Shown piece after piece: positions 1 through 7,442 of a DNA stretch of 16,184 nucleotides; position 1 is the stretch's first letter, and each line of letters opens with the position of its first letter. The stretch lies in the NCBI GenBank assembly GCA_022826515.1, contig JAJDUT010000072.1, forward strand, positions 1-16,184. The letters run 5' to 3'. The DNA comes from Candidatus Latescibacterota bacterium (GTDB taxonomy: Bacteria > Latescibacterota > UBA2968 > UBA8231). A model generated the notes under the pieces. That model saw nothing but the letters and a program-made list of their open reading frames with translations. It had not been told where the DNA came from and made no database searches. Made by a program: the position numbers and the translations under genes.

Positions 1-157
1 AACCATCGCCGGCATGCCGATAGCAGCCACCGACGGCGCCGTCTCCGTTCTGTATTATGTGACCGACAGCGGCGACGAGATGGACACCTTGATCTTTACC
101 ATTACGGTCAACCCACCGCTGAGTTTTGGCGACCTGTTCGGCTCCGGCAAGGGGTAG
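1..157 (+). CDS. C-terminal fragment of a secreted Ig-like (putative Ig / He_PIG-type) protein
   Basis: The window opens inside a gene read in frame 2, which runs 51 codons to a TAG at 155-157. The visible peptide contains YYVTDSGDEMDTLIFTITV, which matches the last two beta-strands of putative Ig-like repeats (TYTVTDSDGD..TLTFTITV type) found in large secreted or surface proteins of environmental bacteria. It then ends in a short Gly-rich tail (SFGDLFGSGKG) with no membrane anchor, LPXTG-like or outer-membrane barrel signal. The start and most of the protein lie outside the window, so total size and the identity of other domains cannot be judged. The Ig-like call rests on this single short match. 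Confidence 0.6.
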   Translation, partial: TIAGMPIAATDGAVSVLYYVTDSGDEMDTLIFTITVNPPLSFGDLFGSGKG

Positions 158-167
158 GCTTTGGCGC

Positions 168-206
168 GTGGTTTGGCTGAGACTTCGGCGAGCTCAGCCG
201 AACCAC
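168..206. repeat. Long imperfect palindrome (REP-like hairpin)
   Basis: The arms GTGGTTTGGCTGAG (168-181) and CTCAGCCGAACCAC (193-206) are reverse complements over 14 bases, with one G-U type mismatch and an 11-base loop. The loop side contains a second, overlapping inverted repeat (TTCGGC 184-189 with GCCGAA 197-202). It lies 10 bases after the stop of the Ig-like gene and between two convergent genes. No T-run follows on either strand, so it is not a standard intrinsic terminator. It looks more like a dispersed REP-type element or an mRNA 3' end stabiliser. The rest of the gap up to 355 shows nothing I can name. Confidence 0.6.
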
Positions 207-355
207 CTGCCATCGAAGCCTCAGCCTCTAAAGGGATCTTCGGGGTAAAGACGGTCAACGGCTATCTGGTGAATATCGCACTTCCCATACAATATCCGAA
301 TCGCGCCCAAGAGAGTATTGCTATACATCACCTTTCAGTCCTTGAGGCTCCTGCC

Positions 356-1084
356 CTAACAAACTCGCTCGGCCAGCAGGCGGGGCAGTTCGCCTAGGTG
401 GGCTATTTGGTGGTATCGCTGGCGCTCGGCCTCCGAAGGCTCGACGCGTTCGTGGAGCCAAGTGGTGTAATACGGCACATAAACCGCGTGCCCGCCCAAG
501 GCGACTACGGGCAGGATATCCGACTTGAGCGAATTGCCCACCATGCAAAAGTCGGCCGGCTGGATGCCGTAGCGCTGCAGCAGGGCCGCGTAGGTTTTCT
601 CGTTTTTTTTGCTAACAATCTCGATATGGGTAAAATAATCGGCCAAGCCGGAGCGGGCGATTTTGGCTTCTTGGTCGAACAAGTCGCCCTTGGTCAGCAG
701 CATCAGGGGACAAGTTCTGGACAGATAGGCGAGCACTTCCTCGACGTGCGGCAGCGGTTCAATGGGCATTTGCAACAGCTCTTTGCCATAGTCCAAAATC
801 TGGCGGATTTGCTGCCCCGTTACCGCGCCCTTCGTCAGGTCGAGAGCCGTCTCTATCATCGACAACGTGAAGCCTTTGATGCCGTAGCCAAAGTGGGACA
901 AGTTGCGCATTTCGGTCTCGTATAGCTCCCGCTCAGTCCACTCTGGATCGCAGTCGGAGGCTAGCAGATCCTTGAAGCGGTCTTTGGCCGTCTCAAAGTA
1001 AATCTCATTTTCCCACAAAGTGTCGTCGGCGTCAAAGGCAATCAGAGCGGGCATGGCGGAGTGGGCCGAATGCTCGCCCATCAC
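356..1084 (-). CDS. HAD-superfamily hydrolase (YjjG/COG1011-like phosphatase)
   Basis: A cytoplasmic phosphatase of the haloacid dehalogenase superfamily, 242 residues, typical for single-domain members with an alpha-helical cap. All four HAD motifs are visible. Motif I is FDADDTLW with nucleophile Asp18 and acid Asp20. Motif II is LLTKGD (Thr131). Motif III is Lys160 or Lys163 in SKKNEKTY. Motif IV is VGNSLKSDI, with Asn184 where many members have Asp, and Asp189 as the likely Mg2+ ligand. The cap lies between motif I and about residue 110. The start is GTG at 1084 or ATG at 1081; GTG overlaps the TGA of the upstream protease gene (GTGA), implying translational coupling. An internal ATG at 1054 just before motif I is an alternative but has no visible ribosome-binding site. 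The substrate cannot be told; small sugar or nucleotide phosphates are usual for the family. Confidence 0.88.
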   Translation of the reverse strand: MMGEHSAHSAMPALIAFDADDTLWENEIYFETAKDRFKDLLASDCDPEWTERELYETEMRNLSHFGYGIKGFTLSMIETALDLTKGAVTGQQIRQILDYGKELLQMPIEPLPHVEEVLAYLSRTCPLMLLTKGDLFDQEAKIARSGLADYFTHIEIVSKKNEKTYAALLQRYGIQPADFCMVGNSLKSDILPVVALGGHAVYVPYYTTWLHERVEPSEAERQRYHQIAHLGELPRLLAERVC

Positions 1085-1482
1085 AGATGCAGCAGCGGCT
1101 GGTCGGGGGAAAGGGGATTGGGGACCAGTTTTTGCCCTGTAAGGTCAATGTGCCAGTCCATTTCTTCGAGCGGAACGGCCCCTAACAGCGGTTGGGTGCC
1201 ACGAGGCAATTCAATGGCTCTGACCTGACATACTCGTCCCTGCACTTCGAGCTCGACCATGCCCAAGACGCGGCATTCGCGCTGGCCACCATCCGCGGTA
1301 ACCACGCGCATGGCCCCCAGCTCTTCGAGCTTGAGAGAGTCAATGAGTTCAGCGGGAAGTGCCAATTCAGCGGCCCCGGAATCCACCAGCATGTCACAGG
1401 AGACCTCGCGTCCCTGTTTTTCCAGCGGCAGGAACCGATTCTGCCAGTTTCTCATTTTGGCGGGAACGCGAAAGATACCCAT
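1081..1482 (-). CDS. Retropepsin-like (clan AA) aspartic protease
   Basis: A 133-residue protein with a single aspartic-protease half-site. LVDSGAAELALP carries the Asp34-Ser-Gly triad, equivalent to the D-T/S-G of retropepsins, and LLGAVPLEEMDWHID near residues 99-113 is the conserved C-terminal hydrophobic-Gly strand of bacterial clan AA proteins. Such proteins are presumed to act as homodimers, each chain giving one Asp. No signal peptide is seen, so it is probably cytoplasmic. The start at 1482 is chosen because GGAGG (1491-1495 on the complementary strand) lies 8 bases upstream; a longer reading to 1551 adds residues unlike the family. It is the first gene of a two-gene unit, its TGA overlapping the start of the HAD phosphatase. 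The cellular substrate of this family is generally unknown. Confidence 0.8.
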   Translation of the reverse strand: MGIFRVPAKMRNWQNRFLPLEKQGREVSCDMLVDSGAAELALPAELIDSLKLEELGAMRVVTADGGQRECRVLGMVELEVQGRVCQVRAIELPRGTQPLLGAVPLEEMDWHIDLTGQKLVPNPLSPDQPLLHL

Positions 1483-1504
1483 TAGCTTATCCTCCGTAGT
1501 GTCG

Positions 1505-1533
1505 TTTTCAAATAATACGTTATAGATTATGAA
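1505..1533 (+). promoter_or_regulatory. AT-rich candidate promoter for the TonB receptor gene
   Basis: The gap 1483-1595 separates divergent genes and holds an AT-rich island (about 1505-1540) in otherwise GC-rich DNA. On + a loose sigma70 match can be drawn: TTTTCA (1505-1510), 17 bases, TATGAA (1528-1533). The same island could serve the leftward protease gene. The matches are weak. Confidence 0.28.
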
Positions 1534-1595
1534 TACCTTTGACCCGCGCAAGGTCGGCTCTCTCCGCCCCCATCCACTTCACAACGAAATAGCTC

Positions 1596-4500
1596 ATGCC
1601 GACGCATCGACTTCGCTTCTTGCCTCTTCTCCTACTCTGGATCGTCCTGCCCAACGGAGCTTGGGCACAATCCCAAGCGACCACTGGCGTCATTCGCGGC
1701 TCTGTCTGGGACCAATTTGGCAATCCCATCGCCGACGCCACCGTCGCGCTCAAGGAAACCCGCACCAACTACGAGCGCACCCTTACCTCGTCCGATCTGG
1801 GGCTGTTCACCGCGACCTTGTTGCCCCTCGGCTTGTACGACGTGACAGTACAGGCGGCCGGGCAGGCCGAAGTGCGGCAGACCGGGGTGCAAGTGCGCGT
1901 CGGCGAAACCGTGGAATTGCACGTCAACATGCTGCCGCAAATGGAGGAAATGATCGTCGAGGCGAGCTCGCCCACGGTGGATATAACCCAGAGCGAGCCA
2001 GCTACGCGCTTGCCCGCAGAAGCCGTGCAAGACCTGCCCAACGACGGGCGCAACTTCCTCAACCTAACGCTGTTGACGCCGGGCGTGGCCATTGTCCAAG
2101 GTGCCGACGGCGACGAGCTGAGCATTGGCGGCCAGCGCGGCATTCACAACAACATCTCGGTGGATGGTGCTGATTTTAACAATCCCTTCTTCGGCGAGCA
2201 GCGCGGCGGCCAGCGCCCGGCCTTCACCTTTAATTTGGACGCGGTCGAGGAAATGGTGGTGGTGCCACAGGGGGCCAACGCGGAATTTGGTCGCTCCAGC
2301 GGCGGCTTTGTCAACGTCATCACCAAATCGGGCACCAACCAGTTGCACGGATCGCTGCATTTTTTTGGCAAAAACGATGCCTTGTCGGGCACGGCGCGGC
2401 ACGAGGGCGTGGAGCGCGCGCCGGATTTTAGCCAAGGGCAGTTCGGCTTCACGATGGGCGGGCCGCTAATAAAGGACCGGGCCTTTTTCTTTACCGCCTA
2501 CGACCAGCAGGTTTTTCGCGACACCAAGCAAAGCGATAGCGAGCGCATCGATCCCCGGCTGCGCTCGTTTATGGACGAGCAATTCAGCGGGGCGCTAGCC
2601 GGCGACTACGGGCCGATTGACCGCACCAACGACGCCCGCGCCTTTCTCGCCAAGATCGACGCCCGCCTGTCGGATGAACACTACGCCACCTTCAAATACA
2701 ATTACACTTGGTCCGAACAGGAAAACGGCACCTTTGACGTGGACTCGTGGGCGCGCAGTGCCAACGCCGTAGAACAGGACTGGTCGCACGCCTTCAACGG
2801 CAGCCTGCTATCGCTGCTGTCCGCGACCACCACCAACGAGTTCCGCTTCCAAGTCTCCCGCGAGGATCGTCCGCGTCCCTACTTTGGCCCAGACAACCCC
2901 AACACCGGCCGCCCCTTCCCAGACACGGGCATGGATTTTGTCCACGGCTATCGCTTTGGTATGCCGTTTTTCATTCCGGTCGAATACCACGACTCCCGCA
3001 TCCAAGTGCTCGACAACATCTCCGTGGCCAAGGGCGATCACTTAATCAAAGCTGGGGTCGAGTGGAACCGCGTCGAATCCGTGCAGACCTTCATCGGCTT
3101 TGCCAATGGTCGCTACATCTTTAGCTCGCTAGATGGCTTTTTCAACTTCGTCGCGCAGGGCAACGGCTACGTCGAGTGCGCCGACGGCAGCACCAGCACC
3201 AGCGGAGCTTGCCCCGATGGGACGGAAATCACCGGGCCGGTCCTGCTCTATTTGCAGCAGTCCGGCGTCGGCGACCTGACTGTGGAAGAGGCGGGCACCC
3301 AAGGTATCCCGCAGCACGAATTAGCCCTGTTCGTGCAGGACAGCTGGCAGCCCTCAAACAAGCTGACGCTCAATTACGGCCTGCGCTGGGAAGCGCAAAT
3401 TCAGCCCGATGTACTCACCGATCCAGACGACGTGTTCTTCGCCGACTTCATCGGCAAAACAGTGACCAACGAAACCGGCACCTACGAATTCCCCTCCAAC
3501 GGCACCATTCCCTCAGACTGGGACATGTTCCAGCCGCGCCTGGGGGTGGCCTACGATGTACACGGCGACAACAAGACCTTGCTGCGCGGCAGCGCCGGAA
3601 TCTACTACGCCCGCATCCCGGGCTTAAACTTGGCCAGCACGCGCTCGACCAATGGCTCGCGTGGGCAATCCATTTTTCGCTCCAGCGCCCTGACGCCCGT
3701 TTTGGGCCCGCCGCCGACTTACGGCGAATTGCTACCCACGCCCCAAGGCGATCCCTTCCGGCCCAGCATCTTTGTCTTCGATCAGAATTTCGCCAACCCG
3801 CGCACCATCAGCACCCATGTCGGCATTGAACGCGAATTACAGGCGTCCGGTCTGGTCGGCTCCTTCGGGTACACATACGCCCGCACCGATAATCTAACGC
3901 GCTTCGTCAACCGCAACGACGCCATCTTCGGCTCTCCGTGGGCAACGGGACTGGGGGCCGATGGCAGCAATGGCATCGGCGATCTGACCGTGGTCGAGAG
4001 CACGGCCAAGTCCCGCTATCACGGCCTCAGCTTCGGCTTGCGCCAGATGGTACACGACGCCTTGCAATTCCAACTCAACTATACATTATCGTGGGACAAA
4101 TCCGACGACGACAACGAGCGCGACCCCTTCACCTTCCGCTACGTCGATCCGACCCAACTGGAGCGCGAATGGGGCTATTCGGACCGCGACCAGCGCCACC
4201 GCTTCAATGCGTGGGCCTTGGCCGCATTGCCCGGCGGAGTTTTGCTCAACCAGCGCCTGAGCTACTATTCAGCGCAGCCGGTCTCCGCATCCTGCGCGGG
4301 CGGCCGCTCGACCAACCCGTGGGGCGCGGCCTCCGACCGGATCTGCGACGACGGTAGCATCACGGCGCGCAACACGCTGCGCAAGGACAACGAATTTTTC
4401 TCCTATGACGTGCGCCTATCGCGGCCCATTCCGGTGGGCAGCGGCCAGCTAGAAGCCATCGTCGAGGTCTTCAACCTGCTCAACGCGGACAACTTCCGCG

Positions 4501-4601
4501 ATCCCTCTAGCGTCGGTCTCCTGTTCAATTTCGACGGCACCGTGCAGTCGGGCTTGGGCGATCCGCGCCAAGTGCAGGTCGGCTTGCGCTACGTCTATTG
4601 A
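1596..4601 (+). CDS. TonB-dependent receptor, Oar-like, with N-terminal carboxypeptidase-regulatory-like domain
   Basis: A 1001-residue outer-membrane receptor. Residues 1-24 form a Sec signal peptide with a predicted cut after GAWA. Residues about 31-113 are a CarboxypepD_reg-like beta-sandwich (GVIRGSVWDQFGNPIADATV). The plug domain spans about 120-250, with LPNDGRNFLNLTLLTPG, ISVDGADFNNP and FGRSSGGFVNVITKSGTN, all typical of Oar/Cna-B-type TonB receptors. The rest is a 22-strand-type barrel ending in Tyr (VQVGLRYVY), the usual Bam-recognised aromatic terminus. Two pairs of cysteines (around YVECADGS..GACPDG and SASCAGG..RICDDG) lie in stretches that look like surface loops and could form disulfides. 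No SusD-like partner is present, so it is not a classic polysaccharide-utilisation pair. The ATG at 1596 has no strong ribosome-binding site but is fixed by the signal peptide. The ligand is unknown; these receptors import large or scarce substrates using TonB/ExbBD energy. Confidence 0.93.
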   Translation: MPTHRLRFLPLLLLWIVLPNGAWAQSQATTGVIRGSVWDQFGNPIADATVALKETRTNYERTLTSSDLGLFTATLLPLGLYDVTVQAAGQAEVRQTGVQVRVGETVELHVNMLPQMEEMIVEASSPTVDITQSEPATRLPAEAVQDLPNDGRNFLNLTLLTPGVAIVQGADGDELSIGGQRGIHNNISVDGADFNNPFFGEQRGGQRPAFTFNLDAVEEMVVVPQGANAEFGRSSGGFVNVITKSGTNQLHGSLHFFGKNDALSGTARHEGVERAPDFSQGQFGFTMGGPLIKDRAFFFTAYDQQVFRDTKQSDSERIDPRLRSFMDEQFSGALAGDYGPIDRTNDARAFLAKIDARLSDEHYATFKYNYTWSEQENGTFDVDSWARSANAVEQDWSHAFNGSLLSLLSATTTNEFRFQVSREDRPRPYFGPDNPNTGRPFPDTGMDFVHGYRFGMPFFIPVEYHDSRIQVLDNISVAKGDHLIKAGVEWNRVESVQTFIGFANGRYIFSSLDGFFNFVAQGNGYVECADGSTSTSGACPDGTEITGPVLLYLQQSGVGDLTVEEAGTQGIPQHELALFVQDSWQPSNKLTLNYGLRWEAQIQPDVLTDPDDVFFADFIGKTVTNETGTYEFPSNGTIPSDWDMFQPRLGVAYDVHGDNKTLLRGSAGIYYARIPGLNLASTRSTNGSRGQSIFRSSALTPVLGPPPTYGELLPTPQGDPFRPSIFVFDQNFANPRTISTHVGIERELQASGLVGSFGYTYARTDNLTRFVNRNDAIFGSPWATGLGADGSNGIGDLTVVESTAKSRYHGLSFGLRQMVHDALQFQLNYTLSWDKSDDDNERDPFTFRYVDPTQLEREWGYSDRDQRHRFNAWALAALPGGVLLNQRLSYYSAQPVSASCAGGRSTNPWGAASDRICDDGSITARNTLRKDNEFFSYDVRLSRPIPVGSGQLEAIVEVFNLLNADNFRDPSSVGLLFNFDGTVQSGLGDPRQVQVGLRYVY

Positions 4602-4667
4602 ATGGCTCAGCGATAGAATTGGAGGCTCGTCCTCTTGCAATAGTCCTTGGGAACGTTGCTACTTATC

Positions 4668-4708
4668 AGCGGTCGATATATCATCGTCAGAACAACACAA
4701 AGACCGCT
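4668..4708. promoter_or_regulatory. Inverted repeat upstream of the outer-membrane barrel gene
   Basis: AGCGGTC (4668-4674) and GACCGCT (4702-4708) are perfect 7-base inverted repeats 27 bases apart, with a small palindrome GATATATC (4675-4682) beside the left arm. The loop is too long for a terminator and no T-run follows. It could be an operator or chance. The 119-base gap between the receptor and the barrel gene holds nothing else I can name. Confidence 0.25.
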
Positions 4709-4720
4709 TAACCCCGACAT

Positions 4721-5716
4721 ATGCCGAGAAATTTTATGAACCACAACACTCAACCAAATTCGCTCCGCCCACTGCGGCGCTGGATCCCACTTGCGGCCCT
4801 CTTGCTGGCGCTTGCTCCGACCCAACTACATGCCGGCGCTTGGACGCAGGCCCCAGGCGGCATGTACTTCAAAATCGCCGGACTTTCCTTCCGCTCCCAA
4901 GACTATCTGGACGCCGTTGGCGAGCGGCGGGAGCGAGTGGCAAAACCCAGCATGGAAGAATTGAGCGACGAGAGTATGTCAGCCTACCTAGAATATGGTT
5001 TGCACGAGCGCCTGACCTTGGTGGCCACCCTGCCCTATAAGCGCTTGGTGTACAAGAATACCGAGGTGAAGGTGTTCAAAAGCGACGTTCTCGATACCAC
5101 TATAACCCGCATCCACCCCGACGAAATCAACTCGGGCCTGGCCGATTTGGAACTGCGCCTGCGCTGGCGCTTGCTGCGCAATCCAGCGGTAGTCTCCCTA
5201 GCGCTGGGAGGCAAGTTCCCCTTGGGCTACGACATAGATCAAGACAGCATTGGCTCCCTCAGCGCGGGTGGGCTCGGCTTGGGGCCGAGTCCAGTGGATG
5301 ACGGCTCAGGTGCCGACAACAAGGTTCCCTTGGGCACGGGCGAGCGAGACATCGACATACGCCTGTTGGTAGGCAAATCGCTGTACCCACTCCCAGGCTA
5401 TTTGACGAGCACGGTCGGTTATCGCAAGCGAGGCGGGGCCTTCAGCGACGAATTCTTCTACGGTTTAGAGGCCGGTGTCACCTATAAACGTCTGCTAGTC
5501 AAAGGCGTGGTCGAAGGAATGCGCACCATGGGCGACTGCGGCGCTATGGGACAAGGCGGTCTCGTCGGCGACCAAGACATCCTCAAGCTGGCCCCTGGAT
5601 TGATCTGGTCTCTCAGTAAAAACCTCGAAATCGGCGTCGATTTGTTCCACATCGCGGCTGGCTGCAACACCGCCGCGGGCACGACCTACGCCGCCGGGCT
5701 GGCTTTCAAGCGCTAG
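4721..5716 (+). CDS. Outer-membrane beta-barrel protein, phenol-degradation MetA-like (transporter-type)
   Basis: An exported protein of 331 residues (326 if the ATG at 4736 is used). The N-terminus has a basic stretch (RPLRRW) followed by a hydrophobic core and LHA just before the mature GAWTQAPGGMYFK, a good signal peptide. The mature part alternates polar and hydrophobic residues as in beta-barrels, and includes YLEYGLHERLTLVATLPYK, a pattern seen in the putative MetA-pathway-of-phenol-degradation / channel family (PF13557-like). Further strand-like segments follow (ADLELRLRWRLL, GLEAGVTYKRLLVKGVVEG, YAAGLAFKR). The last residue is Arg, not aromatic. Cys residues in GDCGAMG and AAGCNTAAG may lie in loops. 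It follows the TonB receptor on the same strand after a 119-base gap. Its cargo is unknown; a small hydrophobic solute is a guess from the family name. The start between 4721 and 4736 is unresolved. Confidence 0.7.
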   Translation: MPRNFMNHNTQPNSLRPLRRWIPLAALLLALAPTQLHAGAWTQAPGGMYFKIAGLSFRSQDYLDAVGERRERVAKPSMEELSDESMSAYLEYGLHERLTLVATLPYKRLVYKNTEVKVFKSDVLDTTITRIHPDEINSGLADLELRLRWRLLRNPAVVSLALGGKFPLGYDIDQDSIGSLSAGGLGLGPSPVDDGSGADNKVPLGTGERDIDIRLLVGKSLYPLPGYLTSTVGYRKRGGAFSDEFFYGLEAGVTYKRLLVKGVVEGMRTMGDCGAMGQGGLVGDQDILKLAPGLIWSLSKNLEIGVDLFHIAAGCNTAAGTTYAAGLAFKR

Positions 5717-5747
5717 AATCGCGGCGTCAGAGCCAATCTGTTATATT

Positions 5748-5771
5748 CTCCTTGTCCAACCTAGCAAGGAG
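5748..5771 (+). promoter_or_regulatory. Hairpin that sequesters the msrP ribosome-binding site
   Basis: CTCCTTG (5748-5754) and CAAGGAG (5765-5771) are perfect reverse complements with a 10-base loop. The right arm is the core of the msrP Shine-Dalgarno sequence AAGGAGG (5766-5772), 5 bases before the ATG at 5778. In RNA this would close the ribosome-binding site in a 7-bp stem with a possible flanking G-U pair, so msrP translation may need melting, a trans-acting factor or coupling. No T-run follows, so it is not a terminator. Confidence 0.5.
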
Positions 5772-5777
5772 GCTGTG

Positions 5778-6770
5778 ATGTCGTGCAAAAAATGGAACCT
5801 TCCCGAGCGTCAGGCCACCGACGAAGACGCCTATCTCAACCGGCGCAAGTTCATCCGACGAGCTGGCTTGGGCACCATCGGCCTACTGGCCGGATGCATC
5901 CCCGAAAAGCTCCTCAATCCAGCAACGCTCGTCGATCCAACAAAATACCTTGCCCCCGAGATCGTCGATCCAATCCCGCCTTCAGAGTGGTATCCGGCTC
6001 CCACCAACGATGAATTTTCCACGCTCGACCGACCGCTCACCGATGAGAAAATAGCAGCCCTATACAACAACTTCTATGAATTCTCCACCACCAAGGAAGT
6101 GTGGCGCTTCATCGACAATTTTGAGCCGGCTCCCTGGACCGTGGAAATAAGCGGCCTAGTGCCGGAGCCCAAGACCTACGACATCGACTACCTAATCGGC
6201 ATCATGGATCTGGAAGAACGCCTCTACCGCCACCGCTGCGTCGAGGCTTGGTCCATGGCCATCCCGTGGACGGGCTTCCCCATGCGGGACCTCATCGACT
6301 TTGTCCAACCGCTGTCATCGGCCCGCTACGTGCGCATGATCTCCTTCTTTAATCCCGAGGTGGCCCCAGTCCAATGGGATCGCTCGGATTGGCCTTGGCC
6401 CTATACCGAGGGCCTGACCATGGCGGAAGCGACCAATGAGCTAACTCTGCTGGTGACGGGCGTCTATGGCCACGAAATGCCCAAGCAACACGGTGCCCCT
6501 CTGCGCTTGGTGACGCCTTGGAAATACGGCTATAAGGGCCTCAAGTCGATCACCAAAATCGAATTCACCAGCGAACAGCCGAAGACCTTTTGGAATACCC
6601 TAGCGCCCCACGAGTACGGCTTTATCTCCAACGTCGAACCTGACGTTCCCCATCCCCGCTGGTCGCAAGCCAACGAGCGCTTCATTTCCACCGATTTGAA
6701 CCCAACCGAACTACGCGAGACCCTCCCCTACAACGGCTACGCAGAGTACGTCGCCCATTTGTACGAGTAA
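5778..6770 (+). CDS. msrP: Protein-methionine-sulfoxide reductase, molybdopterin catalytic subunit MsrP (YedY)
   Basis: A periplasmic Moco enzyme of the sulfite-oxidase fold that repairs oxidised methionine in envelope proteins. The 330 residues align end to end with E. coli MsrP as I recall it: YNNFYEFSTTKE, LEERLYRHRCVEAWSM (Cys154 is the molybdenum ligand), WTGFP, LTMAEATNELTLLVTGVYG, PWKYGYKGLKSI and HPRWSQANERF. Residues 21-28 (NRRKFIRR) are a twin-arginine Tat motif, as expected for an enzyme folded with its cofactor in the cytoplasm. The hydrophobic stretch ends in LLAGC (Cys40), which fits a lipoprotein box, so the enzyme may be membrane-anchored. ATG 5778 is preferred over GTG 5775 because AAGGAGG sits 5 bases before the ATG and only 2 before the GTG. 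The membrane heme partner MsrQ, normally adjacent, is absent from this window; a secreted protein follows 10 bases downstream. Confidence 0.95.
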   Translation: MSCKKWNLPERQATDEDAYLNRRKFIRRAGLGTIGLLAGCIPEKLLNPATLVDPTKYLAPEIVDPIPPSEWYPAPTNDEFSTLDRPLTDEKIAALYNNFYEFSTTKEVWRFIDNFEPAPWTVEISGLVPEPKTYDIDYLIGIMDLEERLYRHRCVEAWSMAIPWTGFPMRDLIDFVQPLSSARYVRMISFFNPEVAPVQWDRSDWPWPYTEGLTMAEATNELTLLVTGVYGHEMPKQHGAPLRLVTPWKYGYKGLKSITKIEFTSEQPKTFWNTLAPHEYGFISNVEPDVPHPRWSQANERFISTDLNPTELRETLPYNGYAEYVAHLYE

Positions 6771-6780
6771 GGAAGCCCTT

Positions 6781-7425
6781 ATGCACCAACTTCTGTCGTC
6801 TATCCTCTTACTCTGTCTGCTCGTCCCGCCGCTCGCCGCCCAGCAAGAAGCTCTGCACGGCACTTGGGAGGGCACTATCGTCGATGAGCAAATCGGCGAG
6901 ATTGCCATTCGCCTGACCTTTGAGGAAGATGGAGCCTTTGAGATCAACCAAGTCATTCAGGTGAAAGACGATTTCCTAGCCGATGTCCAAGGCCCGGAGC
7001 CACCCACCATAGAGACGATTGTTGCCCACGGCACCGGCACCTATGGCATCTTGTTCGACGGTATCTTGGTTAGTATAGCCGCATTAGATATTTCCGTTGA
7101 CGGCAAAGACTTCGTCGAATTCTTCACCCAAGTGGCCCGCGACTTTGCCCGTTACGCAGCGGATTCGCACGAAATCCCCGCAGAAAATTACCCGGCCTTC
7201 GAACAGGAGTTCATCGACGCCTTTTTCGCTGAACTCGATAAGGTGCAATTCTTCGCCATACTCAATGAGTGGGGGGTTAGCGCGTATGCCCTTGAGGGCG
7301 ACACCCTGATCCTCACGACCACGCGGGAGACTGGCGTCACAATCTGGGAACTCCATCCCGTTGATGAACCCAGTGCTGTTGCCCAAACCACTTGGGGCCG
7401 CCTAAAAGCAGCTTGGCGGCGGTAA
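6781..7425 (+). CDS. Secreted protein of unknown function, lipocalin-like N-terminal motif
   Basis: A protein of 214 residues with a clear Sec signal peptide (hydrophobic core, then PPLAA with cleavage before QQ at residue 21). The mature start, LHGTWEGTIVDEQIGEIAIRL, resembles the first strands of lipocalin-like or copper-resistance NlpE-like domains (xGTWxGxx), and near the C-terminus YALEGDTLILTT..TIWELHPV resembles the closing strands of such a barrel. Between them is an acidic, aromatic-rich helical insert of about 60 residues (about 105-165), which is not usual for small lipocalins. No cysteine-based lipobox is seen. The gene starts 10 bases after the msrP stop and has AAGGAAG 6 bases before its ATG, so it is almost surely co-translated with msrP. 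It could be a partner or target of MsrP, but that is inference from position only. Confidence 0.75.
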   Translation: MHQLLSSILLLCLLVPPLAAQQEALHGTWEGTIVDEQIGEIAIRLTFEEDGAFEINQVIQVKDDFLADVQGPEPPTIETIVAHGTGTYGILFDGILVSIAALDISVDGKDFVEFFTQVARDFARYAADSHEIPAENYPAFEQEFIDAFFAELDKVQFFAILNEWGVSAYALEGDTLILTTTRETGVTIWELHPVDEPSAVAQTTWGRLKAAWRR

Positions 7426-7442
7426 AATTTCAACAGCCCCGC

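Noticed and set aside
398..925. 175-codon open frame on + opposite the HAD gene
   Set aside because: It is antisense to a gene with all four HAD motifs, and its translation shows no domain or signal; GC-rich shadow frame.
1529..2173. 214-codon open frame on + overlapping the TonB receptor start
   Set aside because: Arg/Ala/His-rich out-of-frame translation of the receptor gene; no recognisable domain.
4668..4708. Terminator between the TonB receptor and barrel genes
   Set aside because: The arms are 27 bases apart and no T-run follows; listed only as a weak inverted repeat.
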